Assembly (NCBI RefSeq): GCF_035751725.1
Contig: NZ_CP142104.1
Span: 2,852,001-2,916,000, forward strand
Source: Pseudomonas frederiksbergensis
Lineage (GTDB): Bacteria > Pseudomonadota > Gammaproteobacteria > Pseudomonadales > Pseudomonadaceae
Direction: 5' to 3'
Length of the DNA stretch: 64,000 nucleotides
Shown here: positions 34,362 through 46,300 of the stretch, piece after piece
Layout: every line of letters begins with the position of its first letter
How positions within the stretch are numbered: position 1 is the first letter of the stretch
Made by a program: the position numbers and the translations under genes
The notes under the pieces: generated by a model
The model's input: only the letters and a program-made list of their open reading frames with translations
Told to the model about the DNA's origin: nothing
Databases searched by the model: none

Positions 34362-37300
34362 ATGAGTAGGATGCTGCGCTGCAAACCCCAGACGAACCTG
34401 AATGCACCCCGTCGCGATGGCGAATTGTCGATGTTGCGGCTCAAGCCGCTGGCCCAGGCCATTGCGTTGCTGATGGTGGCCGGCAATGCCCATGCGGCGA
34501 CGGCGTTCAGTTCGGCCTGGTTTGCCGCCAAGGGCGCGTCCCAGGCCGGTGGCGCGGGGCGGCCCGCGACGGCGCAGCCCGGCATGCCGCCGCCCTTGGC
34601 ACAGCAGCAACGGGCCAATGCGCAGTTGCAGCGATCGCTGACCAATTTGAATAACACCGTGGCCGCCATCGCCGCCCAGCAGGCGGCTCAGGCTGCTGGC
34701 AGGCAAGCCGCGCTCGGCCAGGTGCAGGTGGTGCCCGACGGTTTGGGCGAGGGCGGGCTCAAGGTCGATAACAGCCTGACCCAGGGTTGGCTCAACGCCA
34801 AGGGACCGCAGCAGACCCAGGCCGGCGGCAAGACCACGGTGAAGATCGAGCAGACCGCCGACAAGGCGATTCTCAACTGGGAAACCTTCAACGTCGGGCG
34901 CAATACCACGGTGGATTTCCAGCAGCAGTCGGACTGGGCCGTGCTCAACCGGGTCAATGACCCCCAGGCGCGAGCGAGCCAGATCCAGGGCCAGATCAAG
35001 GGCAACGGCACGGTGATGCTGGTCAACCGCAACGGCATCGTGTTCAGCGGCAGCAGCCAGGTCAACGTGCGCAACCTGGCGGCGGTGGCGGCGAACATCA
35101 GCGATGAGCAGTTCAGCCAGCGCGGCTTGTACGTCGATGCCACCGGCAGCCAACCGACCTTCACCGACGCGGCCGGCAAAATCCAAGTGCAGCAGGGCGC
35201 GTTGATCGAAACCCACCGCGCCGCCACTTCCACCGCCGGGGGCGGGTATGCCTTGTTGCTGGGCTCGGAAGTGGAAAACGCCGGTTCCATCATCACCGCC
35301 AAGGGCCAGACCACCCTGGCGGCCGGCGACAGCTTCTACATCCGCCGGGGCCAGGGCACCAGCGGCAACCTGCGCTCCACCACCCGTGGCAACGAAGTCG
35401 CGACCTCCCTCAAACCGGGCAGCAGCGCCGGCACGGTGATCAACAGCGGCTTGATCCAGGCCAGCACCGGCGACATCACCCTTACCGGGCATCGCGTGCA
35501 GCAGAACGGCGTGGCCGTGGCCAGCAGTTCGGTGGATACGCGCGGCACCGTGCACCTGCTCAACGCTTTCAGCGACAGCACCGGCAGCGTCACCCTGGGG
35601 CAGGGCAGCGCCACGGCGGTGCTGCTCGATGCGGCGGGCGGCAGCGCCCTGGACAGCCAACGCAATGCCGGACCGGCCGGCCTGGACGGCACGCCGAACA
35701 ACCTGATCAGCGGTCGGTTCAACAACCTCAGCAGTGTGGTCGACCGCAGCGATCAGTCGCGGGTCGAGATCGTCAGTGGCGGCAGCGTCGACTTCCAGAA
35801 CGGCTCCATCACCCTGGCCACCGGCGGCCAGGTCGCGGTCAGCGCGGCCGGTCGCAGCCTGGTGCGCGATGGCGCGGTGATCGATGTGTCCGGCGCCATC
35901 GGCGTCAAGGTGGCGATGGAATCCAATTCCATCAAGGTTAACGTGCAGGGCAACGAACAGCGCGACGCCTCGGTCAACCGCGAAGGCGGCAAGCTGACCA
36001 ACAACGACGTCTGGGTGGACGTGCGGGATCTGGTCTACGTGCCGGCGGGCACCAATGGCTACGCCACCGACCGTTGGTACACGGCGGGTGGCTTGCTCGA
36101 AGTCGGCGGTTATCTCGGCACCCGGGGGCACAGTGTCGGCGAATGGGCTGCTCAGGGCGGCACGCTGACGTTCACCGGCAACGACGTCGTGACCCAGCAG
36201 GCGGCGCAATTGAACCTGTCCGGCGGCACCCTGGATGTGCAGAGTGGCTACCTGCGCCAATCCTGGCTCAAGGGCACCAATGGCCGTTTGTATGAGGTGT
36301 CCAGGGCGCCGGGAGACATTCTTTACACCGGCGTCTACAAGGGCTACGAAGACCACAGCCAACGCTGGGGCCAGACCGATTATTACTACAACCCGCTGAT
36401 CGCTCCGCGCCAGCGGTTCGAAGCCGGCTACACCGTCGGCCGCGACGCCGGCAAGCTGGTGGTGTCGACCCGCAACGCGGTGCTGGAAGGTCAGATCGTC
36501 GGCGAGGTCTACCAGGGTGAACGCCAGACCCAGGCACCAAACCTCAACCTCGACGGCTACCAACAATCGCAAAACGCCGTGGCCCGGCGGGCGCAGTTGT
36601 GGGTCGGCAGTTACACGCCGATTTATGACAAGGCCAGCGGCGTGATCAATAGTGGCCTGAACCCCACCTTCGATCAGGTCACGGTGGGCAAGGTGGCCGA
36701 CAAGATTGCCGCAGGCCTGGACCTGACCTCCGTGATCGGAACTGATCGGCAAGGCAAGTTGGTGCTGGATAACGGGTTGCTCAACGACTTCCAGCTCGGC
36801 GCGCTCAAGGTGGCAGCCCGTGAAAGCATCCAGGTCGACGGCGCGCTCAAGGTGGCCGACGGCGGCGATATCACGCTTTTCGCGCCGCAGATTGAAGTGG
36901 ATGCCAACCTGACTGCCCGTGGTGGTCGTATTGCATTGGGTAACGTGCTTGAACAGGTCAGGACCGATAATTTCAAGATTGAGGACGTTACACTTTCGCC
37001 GGTCGCCGGTCAGCGGGCAAAAGTCGCATTGGCCGATGGCGTGACGCTGAACACCGCCGGCCTGTGGAGCAATCTGCTGCTGGATGGCGGCGATCGCCAA
37101 GGACTGCCGTTTATCAACGGCGGTAGGGTGTCCGTCCGCAGCGGCGGCGATATCGACTTGGGCCAGGGCAGCCTCATCGACGTCAGCTCCGGTGCCGCCG
37201 TCATGGCCGATGGCAAGACGCGGGGCGGCAAGGGCGGTGACTTGACCCTGACCGCCGGCCTCAGCGCATTGTTCGACAACGGTGCCTTGAACCTGGACGG

Positions 37301-40300
37301 AGAGCTGCGCGGCACCGGCGTAACGGGCGGCGGGACCTTGAAGCTGGCGGCCAATAAAGTGCTGATCGGCAACAGCGGTTCGCCACTGAAGCCCGGAACG
37401 TTACAACTGGGCGGCGATTTCTTCGACAAGGGTTTCTCCGCCTATGACATCACCGGCAACCATGGCTTGACGGTAGCCGACGGGACCCGGGTCGATGTGA
37501 CGATGCCGGTGTACCGCTTCGGCGAGCAGGCGTTGAGCACCGGCAGCGATGCGGAACCGGCTGATGCGTTGCAGCGCTGGACGCCGCAGCTGTATCAGGA
37601 AGATGCGATCAAAGGCGTTCTCACCCAGCGCCGGGGTGCGAGCCTGAGCCTCAATGCCGGCACCGCGAACTCCAGCGCGGCAGACATGGCCAGCACGGTA
37701 TTGAACCTGGGCAAGGGCAGCGTGATTAGCGTCGATCCGGGCCAAGGCATCGATGTGCGCAGCATCGGTCAACTGACTGCCAACGGTACGCTCAACGCCT
37801 GGGGCGGGCGGGTCAGCCTCAGCGGATTGAGCATCAATGATGTGAATGGTGAACGTGTCAATGCCCAGGGCCATGGTCGTTCCATCTGGCTGGGCGAGCA
37901 GGCGCTGATCGACGTCTCCAGTCGCGCCGTGACCGCCCAGGACGTGCGCGGCCGGACCTACGGCCTGGTGCGCGACGGCGGCCAGATTGTCATTGGTGGT
38001 CAGATTGATGTCGCGAAAGGATCGGCTTCGGCGCCGGAATTGTTCGTGGTGATGCGCGAGGGGTCACGCCTGCAAGCTGATGGCAGCCAGGCGATGCTGG
38101 ATGTTCCTGGCCAGGGACGCACATCGGTGACGAGCAACGGTGGCAGTATTTCCCTGGCGTCGGCCAATGGTTTGTACTTGGACGGTGAGTTCAGCGCTCG
38201 TTCGGGTGGCGCGGGTGCGGCAGGGGGCAGTTTATCGGTAGCCCTGGAAACCCCGTATTACCGCAACGATGCCCTCAGTGAGCGGGTCATGCAGGTGCGT
38301 GAGCTGATGCTGGGGCAAAACGCCCAGGCGACCCTGCTGGGCGACACGGCCGAGACCTCGGCGGATTCACTGGTCTACGGTCATGGCCGATTGGGCGTGG
38401 ATCAGGTCCAGTCGGGCGGCTTCGATAACCTGGCGTTATTGAGCAATGGCCTGTTGAGCATCGAGGGTGACGTGTCGCTGTCTCTCGATCAAAGTTTGAG
38501 CCTGTACGCTCGCGGCTTTGTAACGAGTGCTTCCGCGCCAGCTGACACCCGGGTCCAACTCAATGCCTCCCATGTGTTGTTATCGGGTCCGGCGGCCGCT
38601 CTTCTGAACAAGGACCAGTACACCCGGCCGCTAATCAACGGTGATGTTTCGCGCCTGGCGAACAAGGCAGTGTTTTCAATCGACGCAGATCTGCTGGATG
38701 TGCAGGGCAGTGTGATGTTCAGTAGCAAAGGCACGGTGCGCCAGGCTGACGGAAGCACCGTCGCGCTGGATCGCGCCGGTTTCGACCGTGTTCAGTTAAG
38801 CAGCCAGGGCGATTTGCGATTCCTGGCTGGGTTCTCAAGCGAAGGACTGCCTACCGGCTTTACCACCCAACTGGTGACTCCATCGGACATGCTGCTGCAA
38901 GCGGCGCAGGTATATCCCACGACTGGCGTTGGGGCGCGCGTCTTGGCGGGCTGGAGCATCGCCGAAGGGGGTAATCCACAATACGATTCTCTACGCAGCC
39001 TGGTCATCGGGCGGACTGGCCTAGCCACCTCTCAAGTACCTCACTCGGCATTCGGGCGCCTGCAATTGGGCAGTGCCAGGATCGAGCAGGGCGGGGTAGT
39101 GCGGGCTCCGCTAGGGTTGATTGAGATCGGTACCAGTGGTGGTCCCGGGGAAGCCATCACCGACCGGATAAACCTGTTGCCGGGCAGCTTGACCTCAGTG
39201 AGTGGTGCGGGTTTGGTCTTGCCGTATGGCGGCACCGCTGACGGCCAAAGCTATACGTACGCTGGCAAGAAGGTCGTACTGCTGGGACAAGGCGCGGTGC
39301 CTTCCGACTCTGCCGACCTCAACGTCGGCGTGATTCTTGGCGGCAGGTCGGTGGAGGGCCAGGAAGGCTCGGTGCTCGATCTATCGGGGGGAGGTGAACT
39401 GCTCGGTGCCGGTTTCATCTCAGGCCGTGGAGGTTCAACCGATGCGCGTTTCAACCCGCTGGTGCAAATCGGCGCCAACGGTGGTTTCACTTTGCCGGGG
39501 CTGTCCACTAACCCGGTCTATGCCATCGTCCCGGGCAATCAGAGCCAATACGCGCCGGTTGCCCCCGAAGGCGGCGCGGTGGACCCAAGGGTAGGCCAGC
39601 AGATCACCATTGGCGCCGGCGTGCCGGGGCTCGCCGCCGGTACCTATACGCTGATGCCTTCTACCTATGCCTTGCTGCCGGGCGCGTTCCGGGTCGAGGT
39701 CAATGGTCTGGCGGGACAAGGCTCCGCTACAGGCGCGCAACGGATGCGCAACGGTTCCTGGACCACCGTCGGCGCGCTGTCGGTGGCCAATACCGGGCAG
39801 CGCAACAGTTTATCCAGCCAAGTCATTCTGACCTCGGGTGAGGTGCTGCGCCGCTACTCGCAATACAACGAAACCAGCTACGCCCAGTACGCTGTGGCCG
39901 ACGCCGCACGCTTGGGCGTTCCCAGGGCCCTGTTGCCGGTCGATGCCAAGACGTTGAAGTTGAATCTGGTAAAGGGCGCTGGAGACCAGGCCTTTTCCTT
40001 CAAGGGCATCGGCAAGTTCGCGCCGCAGACCGGAGGGTACGGTGGCACTGTCGCAGTGGTTGCCAGCAATCGCACCCCGCTGGAGGTGGTCGCCGAAGGA
40101 CGCGGGGTTACGCCCGGCTTCGAGGGCGTGACGCTCAGTGCTGAAAGTCTGAACGCGTTGAATGCTTCACGCCAAGTGATCGGCGGCCAGTTTTTTGTGC
40201 GGTACGGCCAGGGCGGTAACTACATCACGCCGCAACGGGTGTCCCGCAGTGTCGCGCTACGTGAAGGTGCGACCTTGGCGGCACCGGAGGTATTCCTCTT

Positions 40301-43300
40301 GGCAGACGGTGGTGAGCTGTTGGTGGAGCAAGGCGCCGCCATCAATACCATCGGACGAGGCAAGGCCGCTTACGACGCGCGCGATGGTTTTATCTATAAC
40401 TTCAATGTGGTGCGCCAGAACTACAGCTCGCTTGCTGCCTCCAATGGCTTGCTCAACGTATTGGCCCCGGCGTCCGGCACCACCGGCACGGTCAATATCG
40501 GCGGGTGCAGCCTCACGCCATGCAGCGGTGTGACACGGATTCACTCCGAAGGCAGTATCGTTGCCGCCTCGGGCAGCAGCCTGCAGTTGGACGACCAAGT
40601 GCGCTATGGCACCCGTCACCTGACCCTGGCCCTTAGCAACATCAACGTCGGGACCACCCAGGCATTGGGCGACGCGGCGACGCGGCTGGTCCTGCCGGCC
40701 GGCCTGAGTCTGAGCCAGACCGTGCTCGATCGCCTGCTGCGCGGAGACGCCGAATACGGTGCCCCGGCCCTGGAAAGCCTCGAACTGTCGGCCAGTCAGG
40801 CGCTTAATTTCTACGGCACCGTCAGCCTCGACACCTATGACCCGACAACCGGCAAGTCGCGGTTGGCCAACCTGATGCTCAGCACGCCGGCCATTTATGG
40901 CGCCGGCACCGCCAACGACGTGGCGAGCATCCGCACCGCCAACCTGATCTGGAACGGTGCTGTCGGCGCGCCGGGTTCGGTGATTGCCGGCGGGGCCGGC
41001 ACCGGCGCCGGTCGCCTGGACATCCAGGCCCAGCGTATCGAGTTCGGCTATAGCGAGTTCGCCCAACCGAGCTCGATCACTACCCTGGATCGGCTGGCGC
41101 TGGGCTTTGCCAACGTCAACCTCAGTGCCAGCGAACGCCTGACCGCCAATCACAAGGGCAGCCTGGCGGTGTATCAGAGCCAGGGCGCCTATGACGCTAA
41201 AACGGGCTACGCCTACAGCGGTGGCAACCTGAACATTCTCACTCCGTTGCTCACCGGTGAAGCCGGTTCAATCAACCGCATCACCGCAGGCGGCGCACTC
41301 AACGTGGCAGGCACAACCGCCAAGCCGGGCACCGTGTCGGGGCTGGGCGGTGAGCTGTCGCTCAAAGGCGCGAGCCTCAACCTGGCCAGCGCGGTGGTGT
41401 TGCCCAGCGGCAAACTGACCCTGAGCGCAACGGATGAGCTGACCCTGGCCGACGGGTCGCTGATCGACGTGGCAGGTCGCGCGGTCACCTTCAACGACGT
41501 CACCCGCTACAGCGCCGGTGGCGAAGTCATCCTGAAAAGCCAGAACGGCAACATCCGCCAGGCGGGTGGCTCCAGCATTGACCTTTCGGCGCGCCACAAC
41601 CAGGCCGGACGGCTCAGCGCCGTGGCCTTGGGCAGCGCGGCGGGGGTCGTTGACCTGCAAGGACGAATCCTCGCCAGCAGCACCGGCGAATACGACGCCG
41701 GTGGCACGCTCATGCCGTACCTGGCCGGTGGCGTGGAAATCCAGGCCCAGCGCCTGGGTGGCAATGGCAGCCTCAGCGAACAGTTCGCCGCGTTGAACCA
41801 ACGCTTGAACGACGGCCAAGTGTTCGGCTCCCGCAGCTTCCAGCTCAAGCAGGGCGACCTGGTGATCGGCAACGAACTCAAGGCTTCGACCATCAGTGTT
41901 TCCCTGGATAACGGCAATCTCCTGGTCGCCGGCAAGGTCGACGCCAGCGGTGAGCGGGTCGGCAGCATCCGGCTCGCCGCCGGAGGATCGCTGACCCTTG
42001 GCGGTAACGCGATGCTCGACGCCCATGGCAATCGCCTGCGGGTGGACAGCTACGGCAAGATCATCGACTCACCGAACCGCGCCATGGTCGACCTGACCTC
42101 GCGGGGCGGTGTGTTGACCTTGGCCGACGGCGCGCGCATCGATCTGCGCCATGGCACCGCGGCGCGGGCCGGACAATATGACGGTCGCGCCCGGGGCACG
42201 CTGGAACTCAACGCCCGCCGCAGTGGACCGGACGCCACCTACGGCGACATTGCCATCGAGGCCAGCGCAAACCTGGATATCCAGGGCGCTCGTTCGATTG
42301 CCGTCAACGGCATGTGGCAGTACAGCGATGCCGAGTATGGCAGCGACCCGGCGGCCAGCGGGCGTCCTTATCAGATCATCGACAAGGCCTACCTGGATCG
42401 CAAGCATGGTGACAGCACGAAGTTCATCACAGCCGCACATGGCAACAGCGACCTGATGCAGCGCAAGCTCGCCGGCCTGAACAACGCCCGTTATGCCGAT
42501 GCGTTCCACCTGCGGCCCGGTGTCGAGATTGTCAGTGCAACGGCCGACGGCGACCTGGTGGTGCAGGGCGACCTGGACCTGTCCGGTTATCGATATGCCA
42601 GTGTGAACCCGCACACGCAGAAAACCGCCGTGTACGGTTCCGGCGAAGTGGGAGCGCTGACCCTGCGCGCCGGTGGCGACCTGAGCATCTACGGCAGCAT
42701 CAATGACGGTTTTGCGCCGCCGCCCCCTACCCGGGACGATAAAGGCTGGGTGTTGCTGCCCGGCATCGACTTCACGGGTGGCGACATCATTGTCCCCGGT
42801 GCCGGTGTAACCCTGGCCGACGGTACGGCGTTCCCGGCAGGGGCCACGTTGAACTATGACCTGCCGATCAAAGATGTGACCCTGGCGGCCGGCACCCGGT
42901 TGCCGGTGGCCGCGGTCCTCGATCAACCGTTGAACTTGCCGGCCGGCACGGTATTGGCGGCCGCGGTTCACGATGCGGCCGGTAACCTGTTGTTCGCGGC
43001 GGGCACCCTGTTGAGTCAGGCCCAGACGCTCGAAGCCGGCTCACGCCTGGGCGCCGGCAGCGTGTTGAGCGGTGCCGCGACGCTGCGCGGTTTCACCTGG
43101 CCCAAGGGTGTGGCGCTGCCCAATGTGGCAAACGCCGGCAATGCGCAAACCAACATCCTCAAGCTCGACAATAGCCTGGTCCTGAACCGCGGTTCGCTGA
43201 TCCCGTCCGGCACCGATGTGAAGTTGCCCAATGGCGTTGAGTCGGTGCAGTTGCGTCCGGATGTCGCCGGCAGCGATGGTCGCCTGTGGGCCATCGCCCC

Positions 43301-46300
43301 GATGCTCGCCGAGGGTTCGCAGTCCTGGTCGCTGCGGTTGGTGGCTGGGGCAAATACGACGGCGGCGGACAGCCGGGTCGTCCAGCCTGACCCGGTACAA
43401 GGCGACTTGCGTCTTGCCGATAGCCATTACGGTATGTTCGGCAAGCCGGTGCCGGCCAAGGGCACCTATCAGTGGACTCAACAAGGCGTGGACGAGCTGG
43501 CGGCTGCGGGGTTCACGGTGGAGCTTGGCCAAGCGGTCGGTCTGGAAGTCGTGAGCAACTTTGGTTACGACTCGGTTGACGCCTTCTGCGCGGATTTCGC
43601 CGGTATCTGCGCACTTCAGGCTTCTTACAAATGGACCAAGGCCGCGGAGGAGGAGTTGGCAGGCTCTGGCTTTGAGGTCAAGGCCGGCGAGGTCATCAGT
43701 CAGGCGGCTGCGCAGTTTTTTAATTTTGATTCGGTCCAGTCGCTCTGCGACGCGGCGGCGCATATCTGTGCCCCAGCCGAGGTGGATTATGAACCAGTTG
43801 CCGGCAGTGGCCGTCCGAGCGTCATCCGCACCGGCACCGGGGACCTGGAATTATTGAGCGGCGGCAGCCTGCGCATGGATTCGTTGTTCGGCATCTATAC
43901 CGCTGGCACCTCATCAGCACCAACGTTCCCGGGCGATCCCTACAACCAGCCCAAGGCCCTGGGCCAGCCCAAGACCCCGGACGCCAACGGCAAGGTGCTC
44001 AACGACGAGGATGGCAGTAACGAAAAACTGGTTGATGGCGGCGCCGAAAGTCTCTATCGCGCCTGGTATCCGGACGCGGGCGGTAATCTGTTGCTCAAGG
44101 TGGGCGGTGACCTCAGCGGCAACCTGACCGCGCCTGCTGCAACCCCTGTCGGCCGACCGAATCCCGCCGACATCGGCCAGGATTCGGCCAATGTGGGCAA
44201 TTGGCTCTGGCGCCAGGGCAATGGTGATCCAGTGAACAACCAGCCGACCGCCTGGTGGATCAACTTCGGCAGTTATACCGCGTCGACGGTAACGGGGGGC
44301 GCTGATCAAATGGCCGCCTTCAGCGGGTTCGGAACCTTGGGCGGCGGAGATCTGGAGGTGCAGGTGAAGGGCGACGCGGGGGTGTTGAACCGACTCGCCG
44401 GTAGCGACTTCAATTCAAACATCAACCCTCGTAGCCAGGGGCTGCTGTTGGCGGTGGGCAGCACCGGACGTGTGGGCGCTGATGGCAGCTTGCAACTGAC
44501 CGGCGGCGGTGATTTGGATCTGCGTGTGGGCGGTGCCTTGAATCCCGATAGCGTCTTCACCAGCGGGCACCTCAATGGTGCGGTCATCAACCTGCGGGGT
44601 CATGCACAGATCGACAGCGGCGCCATCGGTCGGATCGACCTGCGCTATGGCAACGTTGCTTCGGCACAGTCTCCGGGGGAAACGCGTGCGTACGATTCCT
44701 TTAGAGCCACGCGCAGTAACCCAACAGGGGGGCTGACCCTGATGCCGGGCGATGCGACGTTTAACCTGACCACTTCGGGCGACCTGGTCGTGATGGACGT
44801 GGCAGACCCGGGCCGGGCGCCGATGATGAGCGTTTCGCCCTTCAAAATTGATGCGACCAATGGATCGGGGGTAAGTTGGTTTACGTTGTGGACCGCCAAC
44901 ACGGCAGTTGATCTGTGGTCATCGGGGGGGAATCTGACGCCTGTGGTGCCAGAGGTCGAGACGGATCTGGCGGTGGTCTACCCATCGATCGTGAGGGCTG
45001 TGGCGGCCAATGGCAGCCTTTACTATGGCAAGTCCTCGGTATGGGATGGAACAGGTTATGACGGCAACGATCGTCCAGCCCTGTTGCTCGCTCCCGGCAT
45101 CAACAGTGAGTTGCAATTCATGGCCGGCGATTCCATCTACGGCGGCGACATGTCGGTCAGTCGTTCCGGTGCATCCTCTGCGGCCCTGGCGACACCGTTT
45201 CGGCCAGCCTTTGTCGGTATGGATGGTTTCGTCATAAAGACCAGCAATCTCTCAGCCGATGGCAACCTCGCTCGCCCTGATACCAACATATTGCCGCTGT
45301 TTGCCTTCGACACCAGCAGTACCTCGGGTGAATGGGCCCTCAATGACGACCCTGCGCGCTTCTATGCGCTGGAGGGTGATTTGCTGGCTGTCACCAGCGG
45401 ACGGTCGATGACATCGGCATCCGTTGGCAGGTGGCCAGGGCGAATCGCATACGAAGGCGCCGGAGCTGTACGAATGATGGCAGGACGAGACATCGTCAGT
45501 AGCGGGATTCCACTGGGCGGCTCTGTGAGCAACAACTCCCAGGCAGGGGCTTACACCAGCAACGGCAACCTCTTCATCCACAACAACCCCACCGATATCT
45601 CCATCGTTTCAGCCGGTCGCGACATCCTCTACAGCAGCTTCAACGTCGCCGGCCCCGGCCTGCTGGAGATCACCGCCGGACGCAATATCCTGATGGATGA
45701 CAAGGTCAGCATCACCAGTATCGGCGCCGTAGTGCCGGGGGATTCGCGATCCGGGGCGAGCCTGGTGCTGCAAGCCGGCGCGGGCCTCGACGGCGCGGAT
45801 TACCAGCGCTTCGTCAAGGCCTACCTGGACCCGGCGAACCAGGCCCTGGCCGGCGTCCCACTGGCGGATCAGGACGGCAAGGTGGCCAAGACCTACGAGG
45901 CGGAGCTGGTGAAATGGCTCAAGGCGCGCTTCGGCTTCAGCGGCGACACCGAACAGGCTCGCAGCTTCTTCGCGGCGCTGCCGGCCGAGCAGCAGCGGGT
46001 GTTTGCCCGCGACGTGTACTTTGCCGAGTTGAAGGCCGGTGGTCGTGAGTACAACGAAGTCGACGGTGTCCGCCAGGGCAGTTACCTGCGCGGTCGGGAG
46101 GCCATCGACTGGTTGTTCCCAAGCAAGGATGTGGCGGGTAACGCGATCACCTACAAGGGCGACATCACGATGTTTGGAGGGGCAGGGGTGCACACCGATT
46201 TTGGTGGCGGCATTCAGATGCTCACTCCCGGTGGCGGACAGACGTTCGGTATCGAAGGCAACGCGCCGCCGTCCACCGCCGGGGTCATCACCCAGGGCGA

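Noticed and set aside
34341..37100. 919-codon open frame opposite pdtA
   Set aside because: Antisense shadow rich in His/Arg/Ala; pdtA frame shows the TPS domain across the same region.
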